DNA from: Roseobacter sp. MH60115
GTDB taxonomy: Bacteria > Pseudomonadota > Alphaproteobacteria > Rhodobacterales > Rhodobacteraceae
Assembly: GCF_015644665.1 (NCBI RefSeq)
Contig: NZ_JADOBQ010000001.1
Location: 186,001-250,000, forward strand
Reading direction: 5' to 3'
Length of the DNA: 64,000 bases
The notes under the pieces were generated by a model. The model saw only the letters and a list, made by a program, of their open reading frames with translations. It was not told the origin of the DNA and made no database searches. Shown here piece by piece: positions 16,931-25,100 of this stretch. How positions within the stretch are numbered: the first letter of the stretch is position 1; every line of letters begins with the position of its first letter. Both the position numbers and the translations under genes were made by a program.

Positions 16931-17602
16931 TTACCGCGTTTCGGCGAGCTCATCAGGCGCGGCGTTGATCAGATCGCGCGGATACCGCATGTGCTCACGA
17001 CCCAGGGCAAGCTCGTTCAGCATTCTGCCATTGGCGCTTTTGAGCAATTGATCGTTTATGCGGACAAACGCGGCCTCGAACCGCATCGCAACTGTGTCCA
17101 GACGAAAAGTATCATGGGTGTTGATCTGGGTGGCCTCTGTTCTGGCACCATGCCGTACTTGACGTTGTGCCCGGTCGATTATGGCGCAGGTTCGCGCTAA
17201 GGTGCCTGCGGTCTGCGTTGGTGTGAACGCAAACTGGCATCCTATCAGCATCTTGTGGGCACGGGTGATCGAGATTGGCTGGATGGCCACCAGATTGAAA
17301 AAAGCCGTGCCGTCTTTGCGATAATTCACCAGGCAGTAGGTGTCTGCCTTCTTGTTTCTGCAGGTATCGGCCAGCTCATCCGTGACGGTGCGATCGGTTT
17401 CATCGCCCTGCAGGAACCGGCAGTTCCGGCCAATGACTTCGGCGGCTTTGTAAAGTGTCAGTTTTTCAAAGGCCGGGTTTACGTAGACAAGAGGGGTGTC
17501 GTCCTGTTCGGGGTCTGCAATGGTGATCGGGACGTCCAGAGCGTCGCCCGCCGCTCTAACGGCTGCATCGAGCATCTCCCCGAAACCCGGATCGTCCGGC
17601 AT
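16931..17602 (-). CDS. LOV-domain blue-light photoreceptor with a short C-terminal helical region
   Basis: A 223-residue protein. Residues about 20-125 form a PAS domain of the LOV class: the FMN-adduct cysteine is Cys61 in GRNCRFLQ, the flavin-contacting asparagines are Asn93 (LVNYRKDG) and Asn103 (AFFN), and the signalling glutamine is Gln123 (GCQFAF). All residues needed for blue-light photochemistry are present. The remaining 95 or so residues look helical but have no kinase, GGDEF or STAS motif that I recognise, so the output is unknown. The ATG at 17602 follows AAAGGGG. It is monocistronic. Short LOV proteins are known in roseobacters such as Dinoroseobacter shibae. Confidence 0.9.
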   Translation of the reverse strand: MPDDPGFGEMLDAAVRAAGDALDVPITIADPEQDDTPLVYVNPAFEKLTLYKAAEVIGRNCRFLQGDETDRTVTDELADTCRNKKADTYCLVNYRKDGTAFFNLVAIQPISITRAHKMLIGCQFAFTPTQTAGTLARTCAIIDRAQRQVRHGARTEATQINTHDTFRLDTVAMRFEAAFVRINDQLLKSANGRMLNELALGREHMRYPRDLINAAPDELAETR

Positions 17603-17830
17603 CTTACGTCCCCTTTGCCATGCGTTTTTCCGCAAATTCTGTTAGCCAATTGTTAACAACTAAGTGTGTTCAGGGGGAATTTCAACCATCGCGTGAAGGG
17701 ATCGCTGCCAGTGCACCGGCCGTCCGTCGCACTGGGCGCACGAGATTGTGACATCGGGAGCGGGGAAAGCTTTTGCCTGGACCGCCTGACGTCCGATACG
17801 TTTCGATCAGTGCAACGCATGGAGTAGGGC

Positions 17831-18334
17831 ATGAGCAAATCCCGCAAATCCCAGAAGCGGAAGTCAAAATCCAAGGCGAGCAGGGCTGCGGTGCCGGACA
17901 CTTCGCGGCGGGATATGCTGAAATTGCTGCGCAACGGTGGCATCGGTGCGGCGGTTCTTGCCGGCGGCGGCTATTTCGGGGTTGGGTCATACCGGGCCTA
18001 CGCCGCTGAACATGATCTCAACCGTCTGGGACAGGGCAAGCCTGTGGTCGTGCAGGTGCATGACCCGCAATGCCCGACCTGCACGGCGCTGCAAAAGCAG
18101 ACACGAAAGGCGCTGAAAGAGTTTGGCGAATGCGATCTGGTCTATTTGATCGCGGATATCAACACGCCGGAGGGCCAGGCTTTTGCCGTGCGCCACGGCG
18201 TGGGAAACGTCACGCTTATGCTTTTCGATCCCGAGGGCGGGTTGCAGCGTACGGTGCAGGGGATGCGCAGCCAGGATCAGCTTTTGCCAATCCTTCGGGA
18301 TCATCAGGACGCTTATGGGGGCGTCTCAAGCTGA
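17831..18334 (+). CDS. Thioredoxin-fold protein with N-terminal Tat-like/membrane anchor
   Basis: A 167-residue protein. The first 25 residues are very rich in Lys, Arg and Ser. They are followed by a twin-arginine-like SRRDMLKLL and a glycine/alanine-rich hydrophobic segment (about residues 36-52), so the rest is probably outside the cytoplasmic membrane, either anchored or released. The C-terminal part is a thioredoxin fold with Cys81-Pro-Thr-Cys84 in HDPQCPTCTAL. It could be a periplasmic thiol oxidoreductase. A GGAG ribosome binding site precedes the ATG. No partner gene is adjacent, since the LOV gene is divergent and the next gene is convergent. Confidence 0.8.
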   Translation: MSKSRKSQKRKSKSKASRAAVPDTSRRDMLKLLRNGGIGAAVLAGGGYFGVGSYRAYAAEHDLNRLGQGKPVVVQVHDPQCPTCTALQKQTRKALKEFGECDLVYLIADINTPEGQAFAVRHGVGNVTLMLFDPEGGLQRTVQGMRSQDQLLPILRDHQDAYGGVSS

Positions 18335-18415
18335 GATGCCGGAGCCAGTAGGCCACCCCGCCGGTCGTTTTAATGGTTGCGACCCATTGCTCGTGTGGAG
18401 GGAAAGCAATTCATG

Positions 18416-19243
18416 TCAGGGGAGACTGTTTTTCAGCACGGCGGCCACAATCGCCTCCGGCCGATCTTCCTGCACCAGATGACCGGCATCCGGAATTGCG
18501 ATGCAGTCCCGATCCGAAATCAATCCGGCCAGCTTCTGCCCGGTTTCGAATGGAATCCACGCATCCTGCGCGCCCCAGAGCACCGTGACCGGGCACTCCA
18601 TCACAGCATACGCACCTTCGATTTCATCGGTATAGGCCTGATCCATTTGTGCGATTTGGCGGTAAAAGGCCGATTGACCCGTCGCGCTCAGCCAAGGTGC
18701 GGAGTAGACATCAAACGCTTCGTCCGAAAGCGGATTATGGGCGGCGGTTTGCAGATAGGCCCGCAATAGGGCGCGGTGCATGTAGTCGGGCATCCCGGAA
18801 AACGCGTCTTCATGTTGCCGGACGTGCTGGACAAAGGGCGAGCCCCAAGGCGCGAGTGCCACGGCGTCGAAAATCGTCAGTGAGCCATAGCGCAACCCAT
18901 TGAGATAGTAGCCACGCAGGGCTGTGGCACCGCCAAAATCATGGGCCAGAACATCAGGACGATCGAGCCCCCATTCCCGGAAAAGTGCTGCGAGGATTTT
19001 GTTTTGCACAGCGAGGGAGACGTCCTGCCCCGCGCGCATCTCCGATTGCCCGTATCCCGCGAGATCGAAGTAGTAGACCGTTCGGTGATCGATGAGATGG
19101 GGGACGATCCGCCGCCAGACCTGAGAGGAGAAAGGTGTCCCGTGGATGGCGACAAGGGCCGGACCCTGGCCGGATTTTCCCCAACGGATTTCATTTCCTG
19201 CGATGACGGAAGTGTAGGGCAAGTCCAGCATTGCGATTCTCAT
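18416..19243 (-). CDS. Alpha/beta hydrolase with Asp nucleophile (haloalkane dehalogenase / epoxide hydrolase-like)
   Basis: A 275-residue alpha/beta-hydrolase. The oxyanion-hole motif HGTPFSS lies near residue 34, the nucleophile elbow reads AHDFGGATAL, which puts an aspartate where lipases have serine, and a DAGH near the C-terminus supplies the histidine. Asp at the elbow is typical of haloalkane dehalogenases, fluoroacetate dehalogenases and epoxide hydrolases. It is divergent from an ArsR-type regulator with a palindromic operator in the 24-base gap, so it is probably that regulator's main target. Confidence 0.88.
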   Translation of the reverse strand: MRIAMLDLPYTSVIAGNEIRWGKSGQGPALVAIHGTPFSSQVWRRIVPHLIDHRTVYYFDLAGYGQSEMRAGQDVSLAVQNKILAALFREWGLDRPDVLAHDFGGATALRGYYLNGLRYGSLTIFDAVALAPWGSPFVQHVRQHEDAFSGMPDYMHRALLRAYLQTAAHNPLSDEAFDVYSAPWLSATGQSAFYRQIAQMDQAYTDEIEGAYAVMECPVTVLWGAQDAWIPFETGQKLAGLISDRDCIAIPDAGHLVQEDRPEAIVAAVLKNSLP

Positions 19244-19249
19244 ATTTAC

Positions 19250-19261
19250 ACTTAGCTAAGT
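19250..19261. promoter_or_regulatory. Perfect palindromic operator between hydrolase and arsR-type gene
   Basis: ACTTAGCTAAGT is a perfect 12-base palindrome lying 6 bases in front of each of the two divergent start codons. ArsR-type dimers bind such short inverted repeats. Its position means that bound protein would block both genes. This is seen directly; binding is inferred. Confidence 0.6.
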
Positions 19262-19267
19262 AACTAT

Positions 19268-19600
19268 ATGATTGTCGATATGGATAGATCAACGCAAATG
19301 AAAGCCATGGCGAGCGCGCCGCGGCTGAAGGCCCTACGACTCTTGGCGGAGCCCGACCGGCATTTTGGCCATCAATGGTCGGCGGATGCGGGGGAGTTCG
19401 GGGTGTGTATGACGCTGATCGCCGAGGCTCTGGGCGTTGCGCAACCGACGGCCAGTCGCCATCTGGACATCTTGAAACAGGCAGGCTTCATCACGACACA
19501 GAGGCATATGAAATGGTCATATTGCAAACGCAATGAGGCTGCGATCAAAGACTATTTGACGTGGCTGAGTACGGAGGTTCTGGCGCAATCCGATGCCTGA
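19268..19600 (+). CDS. ArsR family winged-helix regulator
   Basis: A 110-residue protein with an ArsR-type winged helix: APRLKALRLL at the start of the fold and the recognition region AEALGVAQPTASRHLDILKQAGFI near residues 55-78. It lacks the ELCVCDL metal motif, having FGVCMTLI instead with a single cysteine, so it may sense an organic ligand or redox state and not a metal. It is divergent from the alpha/beta hydrolase and sits beside a perfect 12-base palindrome. The ATG at 19268 or the one at 19280 may be used. Confidence 0.88.
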   Translation: MIVDMDRSTQMKAMASAPRLKALRLLAEPDRHFGHQWSADAGEFGVCMTLIAEALGVAQPTASRHLDILKQAGFITTQRHMKWSYCKRNEAAIKDYLTWLSTEVLAQSDA

Positions 19601-19645
19601 TCGGACTGTGTCGATGGTCACTTCCGACGCGCCAATATGACGGGG

Positions 19646-21283
19646 TCAGTTGCCGGCACTTTCCATTTTGCGATGTTCCAGCACCTCTTCGAGCCATCCG
19701 AGCTTCATTTCCGGCACAGAACTCAACAAAAGGTCGGTGTAGTCGTCAAAGGGCGGCGAGAGCACTTCGCTTTTGGGCCCGTAGCGCACGACGTTGCCCT
19801 GATACATGACCGCAATGCTGTCGGCGATGGCCCGTACGGTGGCCAGATCGTGGGTAATGAAGAGATAGGCGACATCCTCGATCTTTTGCAGGTTCAGCAG
19901 CAGTTTCAGGATACCGTCAGCCACCAGCGGATCGAGCGCGGAGGTGACCTCGTCGCAGATGATCAGCTTGGGCTTGGCGGCCAGTGCGCGGGCGATGCAG
20001 ACCCGCTGTTTTTGCCCGCCCGAGAGCTCTGCCGGGTAGCGGTCCTGAAAACCGTCGCCGAGTTCGATCTCGTCGAGCAACTCCTGGATGCGTTTCTGTT
20101 TCTCGGCGCCCTTGAGGCCGAAGTAGAATTCCAGCGGACGGCCGATGATGGTGCCCACGGTCTGGCGCGGGTTCATCGCGGTATCGGCCATCTGGTAGAT
20201 CATCTGCAGCTCGCGCAGGTCTTCGAGCGGGCGGGTGGCGAGGTCAGGGGTCAGGGTGCGCCCGTCGAAGGTGATCTGCCCGGCGCTGGGCGGTAGCAGG
20301 CCGGTGATCACCCGCGCGAGGGTGGATTTGCCCGAGCCGCTTTCGCCCACCACGGCCAGGGTCTGACCGGGGTGCAGATCGACGGTGATGTCCTTGAGGA
20401 CATCGAAATTTGTACCGGCGTAACGGGCAGTGATGCCTTCGACCTGGAGTACGGGTGTGGCAGTAGGCTGTTTTTCCTCATGGGTGATCGAGCGGACGGA
20501 GACCAGCGCTTTGGTATAGTCTTCCTTGGGTGCATTGATGATCTGATCGGTGGTGCCGTATTCGACCATGGCGCCCTGTTGCAGCACCATGATGTGATCA
20601 GAGACCTGGGCCACCACGGCGAGGTCGTGGGTGATGTAGAGGGCGGCAACACCGGTGTCGCGGATCGCCTCCTTGATCGCGGCGAGAACGTCAATCTGGG
20701 TGGTCACGTCGAGGGCTGTTGTTGGCTCATCAAAGACCACGAGATCGGGTTGGGGGCAGAGGGCCAGCGCGGTCATGCAGCGCTGCAGCTGGCCGCCGGA
20801 GACCTGATGCGGGTAGCGGGAGCCGATGTTTTCGGGGTCCGGCAGACCGAGTTTGCGGAAGAGCTCAACCGCGCGAGCCTCAGCGTCTTGTCGGGAGAAT
20901 TTGTTCTGGAAGATGGCGGCTTCGGTGACCTGCTCCATGATCTGCTTGGCCGGATTGAAGGAGGCGGCGGCGGATTGGCTGACGTATGTCACTTCGGCGC
21001 CGCGCAGGCGGCGGACGTCGCGCAAACCGGAGTGCAGGATATCGCGGCCGTTCACCTCGACACTGCCGCCGGTGATCTCCACCCCACCGCGCCCGTAGGC
21101 CATGGAGGCCAGGCCAATGGTGGATTTGCCCGCGCCGGATTCCCCGATGAGGCCGAGGACCTTGCCGGGGGCGAGGTCAAAGTCGACGCCATGCACGATT
21201 TCGATATCGCGGGATTTCTCGCCGGGCGGGTAGATGGTGGCGCCGATCTTGAGGCCACGCACTTTCAGGAGGGGGTTTGTCAT
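19646..21283 (-). CDS. Peptide-type ABC transporter, two fused ATPase domains (DppD-DppF-like)
   Basis: A 545-residue protein carrying two complete ATPase domains of the oligopeptide/dipeptide importer family. The first has GESGAGKST and VSGGQLQR, and the second GESGSGKST and LSGGQKQR, each with a Walker B strand (DLVVFDEPTTALD; KLIICDEVTSALD). The usual system has two separate ATPases of about 330 residues; here they are one polypeptide, as in the GsiA/YejF type. It is the last gene of an operon with two permeases and a binding protein. The ATG at 21283 follows GGAG. Confidence 0.93.
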   Translation of the reverse strand: MTNPLLKVRGLKIGATIYPPGEKSRDIEIVHGVDFDLAPGKVLGLIGESGAGKSTIGLASMAYGRGGVEITGGSVEVNGRDILHSGLRDVRRLRGAEVTYVSQSAAASFNPAKQIMEQVTEAAIFQNKFSRQDAEARAVELFRKLGLPDPENIGSRYPHQVSGGQLQRCMTALALCPQPDLVVFDEPTTALDVTTQIDVLAAIKEAIRDTGVAALYITHDLAVVAQVSDHIMVLQQGAMVEYGTTDQIINAPKEDYTKALVSVRSITHEEKQPTATPVLQVEGITARYAGTNFDVLKDITVDLHPGQTLAVVGESGSGKSTLARVITGLLPPSAGQITFDGRTLTPDLATRPLEDLRELQMIYQMADTAMNPRQTVGTIIGRPLEFYFGLKGAEKQKRIQELLDEIELGDGFQDRYPAELSGGQKQRVCIARALAAKPKLIICDEVTSALDPLVADGILKLLLNLQKIEDVAYLFITHDLATVRAIADSIAVMYQGNVVRYGPKSEVLSPPFDDYTDLLLSSVPEMKLGWLEEVLEHRKMESAGN

Positions 21284-21296
21284 GGGTGCTCCGCTA

Positions 21297-21350
21297 CCGG
21301 GCGGGGGCGCTGCCCCCACACCCCCGGCATATTTGACGAACAATGAAGGG
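21297..21350 (+). repeat. GC hairpin plus ATATTT-type intergenic repeat, copy 1
   Basis: A GC-rich hairpin (GGGGGC-GCT-GCCCCC, 21303-21317) is followed by CCCCCGG, then CATATTTGACGAACAATGAA. Related arrangements occur in this window at 41706-41743 (opposite strand) and 50995-51034: a G/C-rich palindrome, then ATATTT or ATATTTT, then a purine-rich AA-GAA end. The element lies between the fused ATPase gene and the DppC-type permease gene, so it is transcribed inside the operon. Confidence 0.55.
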
Positions 21351-21374
21351 GCGGCAGGGATGCAAGGGGTCTGA

Positions 21375-22187
21375 TCATCCGCGGCCCCCTTTGAGGGAGG
21401 TGGTGCGGTTCAGCACCCAGTCGGCGACCAGATTGATCGAGATGCAGAGCACTGCGATGGCGTAGGCGGGGTAGAGGGCGGCGGAGATGCCGTAGTTGAT
21501 GCCCTCCTTGTTTTCTTTCACGATGCCGCCCCAGTCGGCCTGAGGCGGTTGCACGCCGAGGCCGAGGAAGCTGAGGGTGGAGACGAAGAGGACGGCGAAG
21601 ATGAAGCGCAGGCCTATTTCAGCCACGAGCGGCGAGAGCGCGTTGGGCAGGGTTTCGCGGAAAATGATCCAGCCGATTTTCTCGCCGCGCAGCCGGGCAG
21701 CCTCGACGTAGTCCATGACCGTGATATCGACGGCGACGGCACGGGCGAGGCGGTAGACGCGGGTTGAGTCCAGAAGGCCCATGAGCACGATCAGGATGGT
21801 AATGGTCGTGGGCATGACCGAGAGCACGACAAGCGCAAAGATGAGTGTGGGGATTGACATGATCAGGTCGACGAAGCGGCTGATGCTCTGATCGACCCAG
21901 CCGCCCGAGACCGCCGCAAAGAAGCCGAGGACAGAGCCGATAATGAAGCTGAGCGCCGTGGCGGCGGTGGCGATGAAGATGGTGGTCTGGCCGCCATAGA
22001 TTATGCGGCTGAGCAGGTCGCGTCCAATACTGTCGGTGCCCAGCAGGAATTGGTCGGAGGGCGGTTCCCAGACGTCGCCCACCACTTCGGCCATGCCATA
22101 GGGGGCGATCAGCGGGGCGAAGATGGCCATTGCAAAGAAGAGGCCGGTGAAAAAGAGGCCGATGAGAGCGGCGAGGGGTATTCTCAT
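21375..22187 (-). CDS. ABC transporter permease, DppC type
   Basis: A 270-residue inner-membrane permease with about six hydrophobic segments and the binding-protein-dependent transport signature EAARLRGEKIGWIIFRETLPN in its cytoplasmic loop, which contacts an ATPase domain. The LGTDSIGRDLLSRIIYG stretch near residue 50 is typical of DppC/OppC. It pairs with the DppB-type permease upstream to form the channel for a peptide-like substrate. About 175 bases separate it from that gene; the GC-rich gap has no gene I can support. Confidence 0.92.
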   Translation of the reverse strand: MRIPLAALIGLFFTGLFFAMAIFAPLIAPYGMAEVVGDVWEPPSDQFLLGTDSIGRDLLSRIIYGGQTTIFIATAATALSFIIGSVLGFFAAVSGGWVDQSISRFVDLIMSIPTLIFALVVLSVMPTTITILIVLMGLLDSTRVYRLARAVAVDITVMDYVEAARLRGEKIGWIIFRETLPNALSPLVAEIGLRFIFAVLFVSTLSFLGLGVQPPQADWGGIVKENKEGINYGISAALYPAYAIAVLCISINLVADWVLNRTTSLKGGRG

Positions 22188-22362
22188 GGACGTTGCTTTC
22201 GGGGGCGGCTGGGCGGCGCTGTTGCGCGGGCGCGCAAGGCGCCCCGCCCGCCGTCCCGTGCGGGCGCTTGAGATGGAGAGGGGGTGCTGGACGCCGCAGG
22301 TTTGTGGGGTGAGCCCGCTCTGTCCGCGCGACGTGACCGGGTCCTATTTTCAATAGGTCCGA

Positions 22363-23382
22363 TCACTTTGGGTGCCTCAGTCTGGGGTTGGCGAGGATCG
22401 AGACGATGTCCGCAATCAGGTTCAGCCCGATGTAGACCGCCGCGAAGATCAACCCGCAGGCCTGCACCACGGGCACGTCCCGTTTGCTGACGTGGTCGAC
22501 CAGGTATTGTCCCATGCCCGGGTAGGCGAAGACCACCTCGACCACCACGACGCCCACCACCAGATAGGCAAGGTTCAGCATCACCACGTTCACGATGGGG
22601 GCAATGGCGTTGGGGAAAGCGTGCTTGCGGATGATTTTGAGCATGCCGAGACCCTTGAGCTCGGCGGTTTCGATGTAGGCCGATTGCATCACGTTTAGGA
22701 TGGCGGCGCGGGTCATGCGCATCATATGCGCCAGCACCACCAGTGTCAGCACCATGATCGGCAGGGTGATGGATTTGATCTTTTCGATCAGCGTCATGCT
22801 GTCGTTCATCAGCGCAACGGAGGAAAACCGCAGGTTCGACAGCAGCCAGGACCGCAGGCCGTCCGGCAGGAATTCCATCCCGCCGATCAGGAGGGGCAGC
22901 TGGATCGACAGGAAAAAGATCAGCAGGTAGCCGATCATGAATTCAGGAATGGAGATCGTCGTCAGGGTGATTGCAGAGATCAGCTTGTCGGGCCAGCGGT
23001 CCTTATAGCGCACCGCCAGCAGGCCCAGAGTGATCGCCAGCGGGACGGCGATGAGAGCTGCCCAGAAGGCGAGGAACAGCGTGTTGCCCAACCGGCTGCT
23101 GAGGCTTTCCGCAATGTCACGGCCATTGGTCAGCGCGGTGCCCAAATCGCCTTGCAGCACGCCGCCCAGCCAACTGAAGTATCGCGTGATTGCGGGCTGA
23201 TCCACGCCCAGTTCGGCGCGCAGGTTGGCGAGCGCCTCGGGGGTTGCGGATTGGCCGAGGATGGATTGCGCCACGTCGCCGGGCAGGATTGCGGTGCCCA
23301 CGAAGATCAGGATCGAGGCGGCGAAGAGCAACAGGAAGCCCAACGCGAGGCGTTGGGCAACCAGTGTCAATATGGGGTGCAT
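22363..23382 (-). CDS. ABC transporter permease, DppB type
   Basis: A 339-residue inner-membrane permease of the DppB/OppB class. It has an N-terminal hydrophobic helix, the LGVDQPAITRYFSWLGGVLQGDLG periplasmic stretch (shown here as its LGVDQP and GDLG ends), and the cytoplasmic EAA-type loop ETAELKGLGMLKIIRKHAFPNA. It is 15 bases downstream of the binding-protein gene and forms the second half of the channel with the DppC-type protein. Confidence 0.93.
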   Translation of the reverse strand: MHPILTLVAQRLALGFLLLFAASILIFVGTAILPGDVAQSILGQSATPEALANLRAELGVDQPAITRYFSWLGGVLQGDLGTALTNGRDIAESLSSRLGNTLFLAFWAALIAVPLAITLGLLAVRYKDRWPDKLISAITLTTISIPEFMIGYLLIFFLSIQLPLLIGGMEFLPDGLRSWLLSNLRFSSVALMNDSMTLIEKIKSITLPIMVLTLVVLAHMMRMTRAAILNVMQSAYIETAELKGLGMLKIIRKHAFPNAIAPIVNVVMLNLAYLVVGVVVVEVVFAYPGMGQYLVDHVSKRDVPVVQACGLIFAAVYIGLNLIADIVSILANPRLRHPK

Positions 23383-23397
23383 CTGTGCGCGTCCGCC

Positions 23398-24987
23398 TTA
23401 GGCGTTCACCCAGCACTTCACGCTTGCCAGATTGTTCATCATCTGGTCGTTGGGATCTTCGATCCAGCCGCCGACGTTGTTGGAGACGCCGTCGACGAAA
23501 TCGTTGAACATGGGCAGGATCAACCCACCTTCGTCGCGCAGGTTGCGGCCCATCTCGGAGTAGATCGCCTTGCGCTTGGCTTCGTCCAATTCTGCCCGCG
23601 CGGCGAGCAGTTTGGCATCGAAGTCCTCGCGTTTCCAACGGGTGTCGTTCCAGTCGGCGGTCGAGAGATAGGCGGTCGAGTACATCTGATCCTGCACCGG
23701 ACGGCCACCCCAGTAGGAGGCGCAGAAGGGCTGCACATTCCAGACCTCGGACCAGTATCCGTCATTGGGTTCGCGCTTGATTTCCAGCGGAATACCAGCG
23801 GCTTGCGCAGATTGCTGGAAGAGGGCGGCTGCATCGACAGCACCGGGGAAGGCGCCATCGGCAGTGCGCAGAATGATGGGGGAACCGTCGTGACCGGATT
23901 TCTTGTAGTGCTCCGCGGCCTTGGCCAGATCATGTTCACGTTGCGGAATAGTCTCGTCAAACAGCGGATAGGCCTTGTTGATCGGCATGTCGTTCCCGAT
24001 CGAGCCGTAGCCACGCAGGATCTTGTCAACCATCTCCTCGCGGTTGATGGCGTATTTCAGCGCGAGACGCAGTTCGTTGTTGTCGAAGGGCGCCGTGTCC
24101 ACATGCATGATGAAGACGTAATGCCCCCGGCCGGAGACGGATTTCACGCCAAGGTTCGGCGCACGGTCCAGTAGGCCCGCCACCTTCGGATCGATCCGGT
24201 TGATCAGATGCACCTGACCCGATTGCAGCGCGGCGGTACGGGCGGTGGAATCGTTGAGTACCAGCACCTCGACCTCATCCGCGTGCCCGCGCGTGTCGTC
24301 CCAGTAGTTGGGGTTCTTCTTGAAGCCGTGGCGCACACCGGGTTCATCGACTTCCAGCGTGTATGCACCGATGCCAATGGCGGCTGTCGGGTCGTCCATC
24401 CCGCCATTCGGTTGGATCATCAGGTGATAGTCGGCCATGAGATAAGGCAGGTCAGCATTGCCCACGCTCAGTTCCACAACGAAGTTGTCGCCATCGGCCT
24501 TCATGTTCTCGATGCCCTTCATGATGCCCAGGGCACCGGATTGGCTGTCGTCGTTGGAGTGGCGCTGCATCGTGGCCAGCACGTCCTCGGCGGTCAGGCT
24601 CTTGCCGTTGTGAAATTCCACGCCCTGGCGGATCTTGAAGGTCCAGGTCTTGGCATCTGCAGAAGCCTCGACGCTCTCGGCGGCACGGAAATCCAGGCCG
24701 CCATCGGGCGCGGTGTTGACCAGCGGTTCGCCCCATAGGCGCAGGTTCGTGATCGGCGCCTCGGAGGCGGCTGCAGCGGGGTCCTGCGTGTTGGTGCTCT
24801 CGCCGCCGGAGGTGCCGATTTTGAGCGTGCCGCCCTTCACCGGACCAGCGGCCTTGGCCGCCGAGGCGAGCATGGAATTGGCAACGGCGGCGGTGACGCC
24901 CAGGGCTGCGGCGCGTCCTACGAATTCGCGGCGAGTCATCAGTCCTTTGGTCACGCGGGTACTGAGATGCTTGAGTGCGTCGTTCAT
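23398..24987 (-). CDS. Tat-exported peptide-type ABC substrate-binding protein
   Basis: A 529-residue SBP_bac_5 family protein, the usual size for peptide/nickel-type binding proteins. Its N-terminus carries a twin-arginine signal (TRREFVGRAAALG, with Arg19-Arg20) and an Ala-rich segment ending near AKAAG, so it is exported folded to the periplasm. The family stretch WTFKIRQGVEFHNGKSLTAED is present (only its core is quoted here). The ATG at 24987 follows GGGAGA. It lies between the CocE/NonD hydrolase gene and the permeases, which suggests uptake of an ester, amide or peptide that the hydrolase then cuts. Confidence 0.92.
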   Translation of the reverse strand: MNDALKHLSTRVTKGLMTRREFVGRAAALGVTAAVANSMLASAAKAAGPVKGGTLKIGTSGGESTNTQDPAAAASEAPITNLRLWGEPLVNTAPDGGLDFRAAESVEASADAKTWTFKIRQGVEFHNGKSLTAEDVLATMQRHSNDDSQSGALGIMKGIENMKADGDNFVVELSVGNADLPYLMADYHLMIQPNGGMDDPTAAIGIGAYTLEVDEPGVRHGFKKNPNYWDDTRGHADEVEVLVLNDSTARTAALQSGQVHLINRIDPKVAGLLDRAPNLGVKSVSGRGHYVFIMHVDTAPFDNNELRLALKYAINREEMVDKILRGYGSIGNDMPINKAYPLFDETIPQREHDLAKAAEHYKKSGHDGSPIILRTADGAFPGAVDAAALFQQSAQAAGIPLEIKREPNDGYWSEVWNVQPFCASYWGGRPVQDQMYSTAYLSTADWNDTRWKREDFDAKLLAARAELDEAKRKAIYSEMGRNLRDEGGLILPMFNDFVDGVSNNVGGWIEDPNDQMMNNLASVKCWVNA

Positions 24988-25100
24988 TGGTGTCTCCCGA
25001 TTGGATGGTGCACGTTTCGTGCTTTTTTCATTTGTGCCCAAAGCATGCGCATTTCTGGCCCTGTCGCAAGGGCTTTTGCCCCCATTTTGTAGGGCCAGTT

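Noticed and set aside
22726-24174. 482-codon plus-strand frame opposite the permease and binding-protein genes
   Set aside because: It spans two well-supported genes on the other strand and is rich in Gln, His and Arg with no motif.
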